Shown here: positions 10,203 to 20,026 of the stretch, one piece after another
How positions within the stretch are numbered: position 1 is the stretch's first letter
Layout: every line of letters begins with the position of its first letter
Origin: Rhynchopus euleeides
Lineage: Eukaryota > Euglenozoa > Diplonemea > Diplonemida > Diplonemidae
Assembly (NCBI GenBank): GCA_963210315.1
Contig: OY723239.1
Location: 2,203,501 to 2,267,500 of the forward strand
Direction: 5' to 3'
DNA: 64,000 nt
The notes under the pieces: generated by a model
Databases searched by the model: none
What the model was told of the DNA's origin: nothing
The model's input: the letters and a program-made list of their open reading frames with translations, nothing else
Program-made: the position numbers and the translations under genes

Positions 10203-11069
10203 CAAGGCTGGCAGCAAATTTTTACTGCACTTTACTGCACTTTATTATACTGCATTTTACTGCATTTTATTGTATTTTATTTTCCGGATTTTTGGATAAA
10301 GTGCATGGTCCTGAGTGGTGCCTTGGGCTTCGCATACGTACAGCTGGGAGGACCACTATGGACAGGCCAAATGCTGGAGTCACACCCACTTTACAGAGGT
10401 GCAGCCACGTCTGCAAGTTTGCGGACAGCCGCAAACCCGCAGAAGATGGCAAAAAGTACCGCTCCTGCACGGAGGTTCTCCTGAAGGTCACAGGGACGCA
10501 CCAAGGCTCCGGCAGAGAATGCAGGCCGGGATGGATGTGCCCTGCCTATGTTGGGTCGGTGGGTTAGCAGGACCTGATCGGTGCGGCCTCCGCCTGGCTT
10601 CAGTCCTGCTTTGAGTGCTTTCAGTCCGCTCTGATGTCCAGCCTCCCCGAACGGGATGGTGAAGAACCCGTACGCCAGATCAGCTCAGCTGTACAACGTC
10701 CGAGGAAGGTGGACTGCCCACCGCACACCGCCGTGCTGGTCCGCCCTGCTGCGCCTGCGGTGCTGGGGTGCGCCTGCTGCCTGATTGGCCCCGGCGCTCG
10801 GAAGCAGCATCAAGCATGCCGAACAGCAGCAGGGCGGGCCTGGCGGGGGTACTGCCTTGGTGGCCTTGTGTTGGCCAGAGTGGGCGGATCAGGGTCCCCT
10901 GGCACGGCAGGTCAGCGTCCTGCCCACCGTCACGCCGAGCCACCCCTACAACACGCTCTCCTGCACTTTATTGCACTTTACTGCATTTTACTGCACTTTA
11001 CTGCATTTTATTGCACTTTATTTTATTTTATGTTTTTTATTTTTAAAATGCAGCATTTGTCCAGCCTTG
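10203..11069. mobile_element. TIR element at the right end of array 1 (about 867 bp)
   Basis: CAAGGCTGG at 10203 is mirrored by CCAGCCTTG ending at 11069. Both sides abut a GGCCCCCCC tract. The corresponding site after array 2 (63266-63293) has a single GGC(14)TCCGGCCCAACG with no insertion, so this is an insertion into the G/C tract; the exact duplication length is hidden by the homopolymer. CAAGG termini would suit a hAT-like element. The interior has ACTGCA(C/T)TTT tandem repeats at both ends (10215-10290 and 10960-11045) and no recognised gene. Confidence 0.6.
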
Positions 11070-11296
11070 GCCCCCCCCCCCCCCTCCGGCCCAACGTTAA
11101 GTCCGGCCCCAGAATTAGCCAGAGGCCTGCCCCCCCCCCCCTCCTCTTTCTTCTTCCGATGGGACCCACCAACCGCTTTCCAGTGGTTTCCGTTCCCCAC
11201 CCTGGGGGCCTCGCCACCCGTGTGACTGGGTGAGAGGAAGTCCGAGGCAAGCCACAAGACACACCCTCAATGCCTAAATACAAGCCTGGCCCATAA

Positions 11297-11404
11297 GGGG
11301 TCTTCGCTGGTCGTTATGCTTCGTTATTCTTCGTCAGTTTTCACCTAGTTTCCTTAGGAAATGCACCAAAATGAACTCACGATCACCCCGTGGCGAAGAC
11401 CCCC
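11297..11404. mobile_element. MITE family 2, copy 1
   Basis: It begins GGGGTCTTCGCTGGTCG and ends GTGGCGAAGACCCCC. The inner sequence matches the copy at 20107-20214 closely, including ACCAAAATG and TTTTCACCTA. It is about 108 bp with no coding capacity. Confidence 0.75.
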
Positions 11405-11518
11405 ATGTATAGTGCTGGACATCGGACACAACCTGCAGAGCGAGTGAGGAGATCAGCCTGATGCTTCTACCCCTCAAGAGAGCCGATAGAGATGAATGAA
11501 TGGAGGCCATCTTCCTCT

Positions 11519-11627
11519 GGGGGCCCTCGCTACCAGTCACAGCTCGTCACAGCTCGTCAGTCAGTGAGGGGAAGTGGGCCGTGGCTCACTTCTTCTCACT
11601 CAGTCACACCTGGTGGCGAGGGCCCCC
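11519..11627. mobile_element. MITE family 1, copy 1
   Basis: A 109-bp element beginning GGGGGCCCTCGCTACCA and ending TGGTGGCGAGGGCCCCC. It has internal CTCGTCA repeats and the AGTGAGGGGAAGTGGG core shared with copies at 24123 and 36078. A clear 3-bp duplication is not visible at this copy. Confidence 0.75.
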
Positions 11628-12408
11628 GATGTGACGTCATTATTTACCGAGGCCAACGGGTCGGGATTGGGGTCGGGGGCGATGGGGGGGATGGGAATCC
11701 TGACGATGTTTATGAGATGCCTGGTTGTCTCACACCCACCTTCGTGATGTTTACTTGCTTTGCTGCTGCTGCAGGGCAGCCTCGAACAGGCTCTTCAGCC
11801 CGTTCAGGTGGATGTAGACCTGTATCGGCTGGGCTGGTCAGGGTGGAGGGGCTAGTGGGGGTGGCGGGTGATGGGGCTGCGTCTGCAGAACGGGCGTCGG
11901 TGGCGTCACATCTTCTCCCTGCAGAAGACTTGCGATGTTCGGCGTTGTCTTCCCGCAGAGTGCCGAAGCCACAGTCCAGAGGATTACTTTGCTGGACTCT
12001 GCGGACCTGGTATGTATACAATACACAACAATGAATTCTAACCATCATACCGCCCAATCACCTTCTCTGAAGATCACCCGAGGTGGCCCTTCAGCACTGC
12101 CGACGGGGTCGACCCGTCGAAGCTGCTGGGCAGCGCTCCCTGCGGGGGGCGTGCCTGGTGTCCCACTCCGCGTCGTCGAGTTAGAGGGTCATGGCCACTA
12201 CTCTTTGCACCCCATCGGGCATGGCTATGCCCAACACAAACGCCATCCATGTAGTCTATTTGTCTTCGTCCACACCCCTCAGCCAAGCGCACCCCGGCGA
12301 GATACGCGGCCCAGATACTCTGTAAGCGTTATTTGTGTCCTCCGTGCAGTACTTCTCTGAGTGTGGGCCTGGCTGAATGACTTTGATTGCTTAATCGTCT
12401 CGCCGTTC
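11628..12408. other. No gene recognised
   Basis: Several overlapping frames of 60-140 codons exist on both strands, but none shows a domain or a repeat-independent signature. A heavily decayed gene cannot be excluded. Confidence 0.4.
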
Positions 12409-12812
12409 TTACTCCTGATCAGCTGGACGAGGCGGGGGTTCTCCAGGGACTTGTCTCCGCAGCAAGCTGTGCATCGTTGAGTCTGATAATGTACGACCAG
12501 ATCGTGCTCGTTTTTTGCGTTTCTTGTCCTTTGGATCAGCGCGACGCACTCCAACGAACTGCAACCGCTGCTTTTTAGGCCCCCTGTGATTTCTAGAGGA
12601 GCAACCCACTGAGTAGATGTCTTGCAATGTCTGCCTCTTCACCACAGGGGACGACGAACTGGCGTAGACGATAAGCTGGCCGACCCTGATGATGACGACT
12701 CAGACGAGGTCGATGATGTGTCAGATGATGCCCTCTTGCGCTTCCGCGTCGTCTTCGCACCGGGCTTCGCCTTCGTGCCCTTGGCATTCGACTTGGGCTT
12801 CGGCTGACCCAT
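12409..12812 (-). pseudogene. Lys/Ser-rich basic protein, frame broken at a CCCC run
   Basis: The frame starts at an ATG at 12812 with a Lys-rich stretch (KPKSNAKGTKAKPGAK, RKRKR) and then a long Ser/Thr/Gly run, and stops at 12639. The next frame, starting about 12645, continues as a basic protein (KRQTLQDIYS, KDKKRKKRAR) to a stop at 12409. A single extra base in the C run near 12648 would join them. The composition suggests a nuclear, nucleic-acid-binding protein, but no family is recognised and real expression is unproven. Confidence 0.3.
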
Positions 12813-13110
12813 ATCTGCGATGTGTGAAGCCTTCCCCTGTGTGACTGGGAGGGCGTGCAATATGAGCGTTAACTACAGGTGTATTTCACGACCATCTTTC
12901 AGTGTCTAATTCACGCCGTGAAATAAGTCGAACATATTGTGGTGTTGCTGAAAGTGCTTCGCATGACGTGCGCACGAATACGCAATATGTACTGATGCGG
13001 GACCAGTAACTAGCTCAAAATGGCTGAAAAAATGCCGAAAATTGTCGATTCCCAGTCAGGGACCACTCTGAATCACCTGTATTGTGCAAAAAAAACGGGT
13101 TTGTTCGCCG
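12813..13110. other. No gene seen
   Basis: About 300 bases between the basic-protein frame and the poly-C tract. 'gctcaaaatggctgaaaaaa' at 13013 recurs at 37484, marking a short dispersed repeat. Confidence 0.4.
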
Positions 13111-13750
13111 AAAAATCACAATTTGTGCCCCCCCCCCCCCCCCCCCAGGCCTCGAGGAGGGTTGCATATTTCTATACAAGCGTGTTTCATCCCCTGTTGC
13201 TTCACCACCTGTTGCTTCTTTCCCTGTTGTCTCTGAACAAAACCCCGTGCGGGATCAGCCCAACTCTCCCGCACATGCGTGTGTTCAACCACCACAGATG
13301 CAATCACCCGTGGACCCACTACAAACATTGGACCCTATGGAACAACATCATCCCCCCTATGCCCCGGATATAGTTCCCCCCTCGGATCCTTTGGACCCCA
13401 TGGCTAGTCCCACGGTGTGCCCCACTCCTTCTCCACTGATAACAATAGAACCATCTGCCATCACACCTGTATCCTGTGCCCCGGAAGACAGTACGGACGC
13501 GCTGGGTCCAAGTGGCGAGATGGGGCAGGCACCTACAACTCTGTGTGCAGGGTCTGAAGAAGAGATTGAAGGTGAAATTGAGGATCACGCACCTACAAAC
13601 ACTGCTTCCACTCAGCATCCGGACCTGCTCCTGTCTTCCGTTCAACAACCGGGCTCTGCTCTTCCTTCCAACACACACGAGCACCATGTTACAGCCCCGA
13701 TGGACGAGGCTTTGCTGCCCCCCCCAAAGATGGAAAAAATATATTGGGGG
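13110..13750 (+). CDS. Proline/serine-rich frame behind a poly-C tract
   Basis: An open frame from the 17-C tract (ending CCCCAGGCCTC at about 13148) to 13750, continuing through repeat DNA to a stop at 13855. The first ATG is late, so the start is unknown. The protein is rich in Pro, Ser and Thr with an acidic stretch (SEEEIEGEIED), looks disordered, and has no domain. The tract CCCCCAG|GCCTC also occurs at 19786 and 60401, resembling a polypyrimidine-AG acceptor. It may be an exon or a decayed element frame. Confidence 0.25.
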
Positions 13751-13822
13751 TCTTCGCTCCATCCGCCAAAAAAAACCAGAAAAAACCGGAAAAAACCGGA
13801 AAAAACCCGTGAAAAAGTCGGA

Positions 13823-13861
13823 AAAAAAGAGTGTGGGGAGTTGGGTCCAGTTTAGCAAAGT
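13823..13861 (+). repeat. Short dispersed repeat (partner 27566-27606)
   Basis: About 39 bases including GAGTGTGGGGAGTTGGGTCC are identical at 13823 and 27566. Both copies follow Lys-rich A-rich sequence. Confidence 0.7.
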
Positions 13862-14399
13862 GAGCTTATTTTTCGAAATTTGAAAAATTGGGGACACCAA
13901 AAGTCCCCAGAAAAATCTTCGACTTGGCCCGCAGAGTGATTTTTTTTTGGTGAAAAACGATTTCAAAAGTTGTCCAACAGTTGCTGTACAAGACGGCACA
14001 CCGTTCTCTGCGCATGGGCTGCTGCACGTGAATCATTTGGATGTCCGAGGGGCTATCGGAACGAGGAGGGCCACGAGCCTGAACTACCCGCCAGCAGTGA
14101 TCCCGTGCCAGGGCTGGCAGGGGGCCGCGGCCCCACCTCCCTTTTTCTGTAATTCTTTGGGAGGGTGGGCCGCCAGGGGTGGCATGGCCCTACCCTCGGC
14201 CCTACCTCCCGGGTCAGATTTTGGGGCTTTTGGGTTCGGCCTTGTGGCCGAGTTTTCATGCGCCGCAGCGTATGAAAACCCAACGGCATGCTGGGGGCTT
14301 GATGGTGTTCATCGAAGCGCACCTCATCATGCCCCAAGCGAAGGACCATCTCCGCCTGGAATGTGCAACAGCACCAACCGGTGTGGGGACTCGCCTTCG
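13862..14399. other. No gene recognised
   Basis: A GC-rich stretch with hairpin-prone GGCCG motifs. No frame with a supportable product. Confidence 0.4.
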
Positions 14400-14409
14400 A
14401 AGACTTTCA

Positions 14410-14466
14410 GGATGTTCACTACCGTGGCCTCCGGCGGCTGGGGGGCTCCGCCCCCCAGACCCCCTG
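14410..14466 (+). repeat. GGGGGGCTCCGCCCCCC hairpin repeat, copy 1
   Basis: Core 'TTCACTACCGTGGCCTCCGG' followed by a perfect GGGGGGCTCCGCCCCCC stem-loop and CAGACCCC. Further copies lie at 29224-29285 (reverse), 36463-36512, 36630-36686, 63600-63656 and 63780-63829. Confidence 0.85.
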
Positions 14467-14507
14467 TAGGCTGTCTCGCGACCAAGTCCTTGCGTGTATG
14501 GGATTGA

Positions 14508-14981
14508 TCATCGCACACCATCCACAAAGCGATGCAAGCCATGAGATTTGCTGCCGTTCCTGAACACTAGCTGGCAAAGTTTCTCGGGATTGCAGTTTTG
14601 CAAGTACTCAAAGGCAATCCAAGATCCCTGGATTCCTGATTTTTGATCCAGCAGGCGACGACCAAAGGCAGCAACATCCGGTGCCTCTCGAATTGGGGGA
14701 AAATGTTCTGTGGCCGTGTATTCGATCCTGTTTGCATCATACCACGGGAAGTCGGGGGGGGGTTGGGCTGCACCTTTTTTCTCGCGAGCTCGGCCCACCC
14801 TGTGCCCTACCTCTTTTTTGGTTTGCCCGACCCCCAGCGAGATCACTGGCAGCCAGACCTTGTTCAACATAAACAGCAGACAAGAGAGCAGAATGGAGTG
14901 CGGGGCAGCTGCCGTGTTCCCATAAAAACATCGCACCTCTCGCGCTGCCTGCACGAAAGGGACGGGTAACCTGCAGGTCAC
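14508..14981 (-). CDS. Possible coding remnant of unknown function
   Basis: The C-terminal part of this frame (14508-14760) has protein-like composition, with aromatic and charged residues (for example WYDANRIEYTATEHF and SWIAFEYLQNCNPEKLC). The upstream part reads into a poly-G tract. No family is recognised and there is no partner frame. It could be the last exon of a decayed gene. Confidence 0.2.
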   Translation of the reverse strand: MTCRLPVPFVQAAREVRCFYGNTAAAPHSILLSCLLFMLNKVWLPVISLGVGQTKKEVGHRVGRAREKKGAAQPPPDFPWYDANRIEYTATEHFPPIREAPDVAAFGRRLLDQKSGIQGSWIAFEYLQNCNPEKLCQLVFRNGSKSHGLHRFVDGVR

Positions 14982-15263
14982 CCACAGCAGCCTACTGCCT
15001 ACGTTTTATACAAGATCGGCGCCGACTACACGAAAGACTGTTCGATCTGCGGCGCAACAAGAATCTCCGGTGGGAACAGAACTGAGCGGCAACAGGATGC
15101 AATGCAGGCCCACCTCCGTTGCCCTGCGGCAAGAGCAGTCACATCGATTTCGTTGACAGGGCCTGCTCACTGGTGTGTGACCACAGCAGATGGTCAGCTG
15201 CCCCACGGCAGAACACCTGGGACGGGGGATGGCTGCGACTGGGCATTACCAAACTCGTCATGA
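14970..15263 (+). pseudogene. Zinc-finger-coding remnant (C-x2-C...H-x2-C)
   Basis: An open frame without an upstream ATG. It contains CSICGATRISGGNRTERQQD followed by AMQAHLRCP, a C-x2-C-x22-H-x2-C finger. The layout parallels fingers at 19360, 25190 and in the 586-aa protein at 56362-58122. The missing start suggests a fragment of a mobile-element protein or an exon. Confidence 0.35.
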
Positions 15264-15547
15264 TGTAGGACTGCGGACAATCGGTCACCGAGAGCAAGTA
15301 TGGCTCCCGCTCAGCTCTCACTGAAGCTGAACCAGATGCAAGTGGTGGGGGGAGGAGGGGATCCCAGGGGAGGACACACCGGTCGGCAACCCACGAGGAC
15401 TGGCCCGTCCCAGTCAACAGAAGAACAAAGCAGCAACACCGACGCACCTAAACGACATACTGAAGTGTGGGAGGAGGAGGCGAGCACAAAAGGGCGTCGG
15501 CTACCGCACGCCCTTTGAGCGCAGCCGACGACGACCGAACCGGCCCC
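15264..15547. other. No gene seen
   Basis: About 285 bases. Frames on both strands are short and lack recognisable motifs. Confidence 0.4.
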
Positions 15548-15569
15548 CGGCCGGGAGGTGCGTGTGGCG

Positions 15570-15628
15570 TGGGGGGCGAAGCCCCCCACGCAAGGGGGGT
15601 CCGGGGGGCGAAGCCCCCCGGAAAAAAA
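15570..15628. repeat. Paired GGGGGGCGAAGCCCCCC hairpins
   Basis: Two perfect stem-loops of the form GGGGGGCGAAGCCCCCC stand about 20 bases apart and are followed by A/T-rich 'aaaatttggggttttttgg'. A related arrangement with GCCGCCGAAGGCGGC stems lies at 28691-28737 and is followed by nearly the same A/T-rich text. Confidence 0.8.
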
Positions 15629-15849
15629 TTTGGGGTTTTTTGGCCTATTTTTGGCCATTTTCCGCTGCATTTGTTTGATTTTGGGTCGGGAAAGGTATGG
15701 CCAGGAAGTGGGAAAAATTGGGGAAAAAGTCGGAAATTTTCAGGTTTGCCCATATAAACCATGGGTCACAGATTCCGATTTTTGGGTCAGACTCCAAGTT
15801 TGACACAAGGGAAAATAGGCAAAAATTTTCACCTATTTTTGGTCGCCTA

Positions 15850-15992
15850 AGGGGGGGGGCTTCGCTCCGGGTCACTGACCCAAGCTGACCCAGATTGACC
15901 CGGAGCGAAGCCCCCCATTTTCCTAAGGTGAAAAACCCCAGGGTGACCCAAATTGACCCAAGTTGACCCAAATTGACCCGGAGCGAAGACCC
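15850..15992. repeat. Palindromic element with CTTCGCTCCGGGTCA ends
   Basis: GGGGGGCTTCGCTCCGGGTCA near 15852 is mirrored by TGACCCGGAGCGAAGCCCCC at about 15896-15918. A third end, TTGACCCGGAGCGAAGACC, lies at about 15973. TGACCCAAATTGACCC repeats fill the interior. It is probably one or two small non-autonomous elements. Confidence 0.6.
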
Positions 15993-16956
15993 CCACTGCG
16001 ACCATTCCCGGGCCTCGGAAATCAGATTTTGGCCCCTCAAATGCGGTGCCGGTCCGGACAAAAAACCGAAAAAATCGTGAAAAATGGCCCATTTTCCCCA
16101 GCCAAAAATGGGCCAAAAATGCCCCCCGGACACCCCCAGAGACATGTCCTAATCCGGGGTGCCAGTAGGGGGGACCTTTCGAATTTTTTTTCGAGGAGAG
16201 GTCAATTGAACGTTTTTGGACATCTGAGGCCACTGCGACCATTCCCAGGCCTCGGAAATGAGATTTTTGGCCCTCAAATGGGGTACCGGTCCCCACGAAA
16301 TTCCGAAAAATTCATGAAAATCGAAAGGTCCCACGCACCAAATTCTGCCCAAAAATCGTCAAAAATGGACATGTCATATGCAGCAATGGGGCACCCATCA
16401 CTCCCCAAATTTTGCTCAATGATTCCACGGCAAGCCAGATTTTCTGATCAATTAGTTTGTTTGAGCATGTTCCTGGCCCTTGTTTGGAAAGTAGATGACC
16501 CCTGGCTGGAGAGGACGGTTGTGCTCGACCGGACGGAGAGAGAACCTTCTCCATATCCACCTCCACTCCACAATGCCACAAGTGGCAGGAAGGCCGGGTG
16601 TTACAGGCCTCAACCAGGGTTCCAAGGCTCTCCACTTCCTGGCTGCGTCAGGGATCACCGGGTACAGCGAGCAGGATTACCTGTCCTGACACCCCAGCAT
16701 GTACCACCGGAAGAACCCGAAACAGCAGCCCCCCCCTCATGGGGGTTGCAAGAGGCACGGAAATCGTTCAAATCGGACCAAGTCCGAAAATTCGGCACTT
16801 TCTTGGGTACAAATTGCGGTCCGAAATTTTCCGATTTTTTGAAAAAAGGCTAATTCTGTAAGGGGGACCTTTTCGAATTTTTTTTTCGGGCACTTTTTCC
16901 ACAAGGAAATGTCCGCCCTGTCCGCTACTGTCCACTACCGATTTCAAGGATCCTCC
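15993..16956 (+). repeat. 960-bp repeat, inverted partner of 54248-55205
   Basis: The same sequence, with small indels, is found on the opposite strand upstream of the YR retroelement ORF. It includes two copies of the TTCGAA-poly(T)/GGTACCGG module and ends at GGATCCTCC. The frame 'MSALSATVHYRFQGSS' at 16909 is shared with the start of the 1199-codon frame at 54295. This is either a solo 5' region of that retroelement or an independent repeat into which it inserted. Confidence 0.85.
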
Positions 16957-17003
16957 GTATTTTATTGTATTTTATTGTATTTTGGTGCCCCTGACGACCC
17001 CAT
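16957..17003 (+). repeat. Left half of a small interrupted palindromic element
   Basis: GGTGCCCCTGA at 16984 is mirrored by TCAGGGGCACC at 19225-19235. The element appears to have been split by the larger insertion at 17031-19188. Confidence 0.55.
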
Positions 17004-19219
17004 ATTGCGTAGTTTGTGCGTAGTGAAAAGGGGGGGGGGGGTCTCATTTTTTGGTCCCCTTTTCCGGCCTCAGCCAGTTCTCTGTCTCTTTGCCGGGTTC
17101 CCAAACTCAAGGAGTTCTTGCTGTTCCGGGGTCAGTGCGGGTGCAGGCGCTTCAGGTGCTGCAGGTGCTGCAGGTTCTTCAGGTTCTTCAGGTGCTGCAG
17201 CGCTGGCAGCCTTCGGTGCGGGTTTCGACGCCGGCTTTGCAGCTGTCTTTCGGGGTGCCCTTTGGCGCGGTGCCTGCTTCAGCTCGTCGGGATGGAAGCG
17301 CAGCCGCCCTACCGTCACCATCCTGCATGAAGTGGCGCTCTGGAAGACGGTCAGGTCCCCGTCAGAGCTGCACGCCTCCAGCGTCGCTTCACTCCTGGCC
17401 GCAGAGAAGAGGTCGAAGGCCCCCGAGCGCCAGTACATCTGCAGCCATCCCAACGATTTGGGGTCGGTGGTGAAACTCCCTGAGTCTGCGATGGTGGTCA
17501 GCAGAGGGTACAAGACCTTGCTGAAAAGCTTCCCGTAGAGGCACACTTTGTCGATGGCGCTGCGATCAGCAAGGCAGTTTTTCACTGCCACCTTCTTTGT
17601 CGACGATTCCGTCGTCGTCATCGAGAAGAAGGTGTGCAGGTGCTCAGCGACGGTGAGCTCCCCGCAGCGAGCCGACAGCGAGAAGCAGGCAGCTGCACCA
17701 CTGAGGAAGCGGCCGTTTGTGGCCCGCTGCCACAGGAAGCTGCTGATGGTGATGCCTACCGTGCTGTGGAGGTAGGCGGCGAACTCTGGTGCTGCGGCAC
17801 AGTAGTTGGCAGCATAGCACATCAGAGTCATGAAGGGCAAGTCAGGCTCAATGACTCGCCGGAAGGCCAGATGCAGGCGGTGGTGGGGCTCGAACACAAC
17901 GACAACGCTCTGCAGCTCGGGTTTCAGACTGGCACCGCGGTCCAGAAAGAAAGCCGAGAACGACTCCTCGGACAACCCCACGTCATCCTTGCCGAGGACG
18001 GAGAACTGGCCTGAAGAGGCCAGGTCCGAAAACCGTTTAAAGGCGACGGCCAGGTCAACTCTGGTAGTGGGTCCATCAGATGACAGCGTCAGATATGTGG
18101 CGAGCACGTGGTAGCGGAGGATCCCGTTCACCCTGTACTGCACCGTAAAGTGCCCAAGCTTGGTAGTGTTTGACGGGTCCGCAAACACTGGTGTGAGGTC
18201 GTGAATTAACACAAGTTCGCCGTTCTCCCGGATGCCCTGCGTCTCCCGTAAAAACAACACATCCCGTAGCAGTAGCGACTGCTGCCACGACATCTCCACC
18301 GCATGGCGGGTCACCGTCTCGCCCTTGAACTTGGTGATGAGGGTGTGGATGTTAGAGACAGGGGTGTGGCACTGCATGGCGGTGTCGACCCAGTCGCGCA
18401 CGTCCAGGCGGGATGCTGGCACTGTCTCTGCCTTCGCCGGAAGGAACAGCGCCGAGCCCGGGAGCGCGTTCTGCCACAGGCCTTCTGGGAGAGGCCGCAT
18501 CTCCAATGAATTAACGTCACCACCCTTCAGCAGATGCACCTCGAGACAGTCACCCTCCGGTTGCAGCCCCACCTCCTCAAGCAGCGCCAGCAGCTTCTCG
18601 TGGGTGACACATCCTGCGATGGTCCCCGCGAGGCATCTCAACCCCTCAACAGAGGCAACGATGGTGAAGAGCTGTTCCTCTTCCCCAGACATTGTTGTTC
18701 CTAGGTGCAGTGTGGATGATGGAGTGTGTGTGTAGGTTTTTTTTCGGGGCATCCGGACCATCTCTGCAGCTGTTGTTTCGTAGAAGTGTGTAGGGGGTAC
18801 TACGCGGCTCCTGGAGCTCACTTCCTTCCCAGGTGTTTCTGGGCATGGGGCAACCTTGCCCAGGTGTTTCCCCTGTTCTTTCGGACGGTACATAGTGAGT
18901 TCTGGCAATATTTTTTTTTACGCACACGACTTTCGCGCGGAAAGTGTCATTCAGCTCTGCCAAACGTGCTCTACACACCACCCCCTTCATCAGGCAAGTG
19001 GGTTTGTAAGTGTGTGTGGAAGCGTCAACGCATCAAACGAAGTATCAACAGTAGAGAAAGAGCGGCAGAGTTGAAGTGACACTTTTTCTCGGTCAGCGCA
19101 GTGCCTCCAGTCCTGTCTCAGTAGCCACACAGAAAGGGGGACCAAAAAAAACTGGGGGGGGACCAAAAAGCGAGACCCCCCCCCCCAGATTGCGTAGTTT
19201 GTGCGTAGTGAAAAGGGGG
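17004..19219. mobile_element. TIR element with orphan gene, flanked by 31-bp direct repeats
   Basis: A 31-bp sequence beginning ATTGCGTAGTTTGTGCGTAG is present at both 17004-17034 and 19189-19219. Between the copies, G(n)GTCTCATTTTTTGGTCCCC at 17031-17059 is mirrored by GGGGACCAAAAAGCGAGACC plus C(n) at 19157-19186. These form an imperfect TIR of about 28 bp whose outer part is homopolymer. A second GGGGGACCAAAAAAAACTGG lies just inside the right end. A 31-bp direct repeat is too long for an ordinary transposase target duplication. The cargo is one gene (17070-18692) that nearly fills the element. Superfamily unknown. Confidence 0.65.
17070..18692 (-). CDS. 540-aa orphan protein carried by a TIR element
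   Basis: The chosen ATG at 18692 gives MSGEEEQLFTIVASVEGL and a TGA stop at 17070. An in-frame ATG at 18761 would add 23 basic residues. The frame also runs further upstream, but only from non-ATG codons. The body (residues 1-455) has mixed alpha/beta composition with several hydrophobic strands and no recognised domain. The last 80 residues are a Lys-Pro-Ala/Glu-Pro tail (KTAAKPASKPAPKAASAAAP) ending in an AKRQRTG nuclear-signal-like motif. Similar Lys/Ala/Pro tails occur at the N-termini of the hAT-type protein at the left edge and the 333-aa protein at 58326-59327. The gene fills an element with TIRs, so a role in transposition is plausible, but no catalytic triad can be pointed to. Confidence 0.65.
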   Translation of the reverse strand: MSGEEEQLFTIVASVEGLRCLAGTIAGCVTHEKLLALLEEVGLQPEGDCLEVHLLKGGDVNSLEMRPLPEGLWQNALPGSALFLPAKAETVPASRLDVRDWVDTAMQCHTPVSNIHTLITKFKGETVTRHAVEMSWQQSLLLRDVLFLRETQGIRENGELVLIHDLTPVFADPSNTTKLGHFTVQYRVNGILRYHVLATYLTLSSDGPTTRVDLAVAFKRFSDLASSGQFSVLGKDDVGLSEESFSAFFLDRGASLKPELQSVVVVFEPHHRLHLAFRRVIEPDLPFMTLMCYAANYCAAAPEFAAYLHSTVGITISSFLWQRATNGRFLSGAAACFSLSARCGELTVAEHLHTFFSMTTTESSTKKVAVKNCLADRSAIDKVCLYGKLFSKVLYPLLTTIADSGSFTTDPKSLGWLQMYWRSGAFDLFSAARSEATLEACSSDGDLTVFQSATSCRMVTVGRLRFHPDELKQAPRQRAPRKTAAKPASKPAPKAASAAAPEEPEEPAAPAAPEAPAPALTPEQQELLEFGNPAKRQRTG

Positions 19220-19309
19220 TAAATCAGGGGCACCATATTTTGTATTTTATTATTTTGGGTCAGTGTATTTTTCCATCTTTGGCCCCCCCCCCCCCCCCCC
19301 GCACCTACA

Positions 19310-19790
19310 GGTGATGGTGCTACTGATACTGCGGATACATCTTCACAGGCAGTTTACTCCTGCCCTAAATGTCACAGCACGGTCACGAAACAGGGAACGC
19401 TATTCACTCAGGCGGGCGTCGCCATTCACCTAAGTAAGTGTCGGCGCCGTACACCACGCCTCGGCCTTTCTGTTCAACACCCTGCACTTGCACAGACGTT
19501 GGACCACGACCTCCCTTTGACATGCATCTCTCAAGAACCCGCGACGATCCTCTCGATGAGTTCATCCCCACATCGGTTCGTGTGCCACATTTGTGGCTCT
19601 ACCACAAATAGCTCCTGTGTCCCCTTTAAAAGTGAATGGCCCTGAAGATGCATGTACTCAGCCATACACGTGACGACGTCGTCTCGGTTGATGAAGCTTC
19701 ATCTGACTCTGAACAGCCTCCACGCAAAGCTCCACGCCGTTCAGTCCCTCTCGACGATCAAACCCCCCCCCCCCCCCCCCAGGCCTCCCC
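19310..19790 (+). pseudogene. Two-finger zinc-finger remnant between poly-C tracts
   Basis: The first finger is YSCPKCHSTVTKQGTLFT followed by GVAIHLSKC (C-x2-C-x18-H-x3-C). The second begins FVCHICGSTTNSSC but the frame stops at 19643-19645. The His pair (MHVLSH) is found in the next frame, so a frameshift breaks the second finger. A Ser/Pro-rich segment then runs into an 18-C tract at 19769. No ATG precedes the first finger. The sequence TCTCGACGAYCAAAC just before the C tract recurs at 45309, also before a C tract, indicating a repeated mobile unit. Confidence 0.45.
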
Positions 19791-19867
19791 TACCCCCGAG
19801 TACTCGGGGGGTATGGGGGGGGGGGGGGTATCTTCACCCAATGGTGTTCCCAGGAAGAGGTGAAAAT

Positions 19868-19960
19868 GGACACCCCATGGCCAAAACGACCCCACTGCGA
19901 TCCGCACAGATCCCGAACATTCCAAATAACGGGGTTTTGGAACATCCAAGGAGGGGGTCC
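19868..19960. repeat. Dispersed repeat with GACACCCCATGGCCAAAA / CGATCCGCACAGATTCC
   Basis: ACCCCACTRCGATCCGCACA and its flanks recur at about 20068-20100, 37689-37735 and 49980-50020. An inverted copy at 49825-49862 forms the arms of a palindrome there. Confidence 0.7.
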
Positions 19961-20026
19961 CGCTGAGTGGGCTGGTGTGGTTGCCTCTCAGTCACATCCT
20001 CTTATGACCAGCCCCTGAACCAGACC

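Noticed and set aside
10005-10217. PYPTL-repeat protein frame
   Set aside because: Direct translation of (TAGGG)n on the minus strand.
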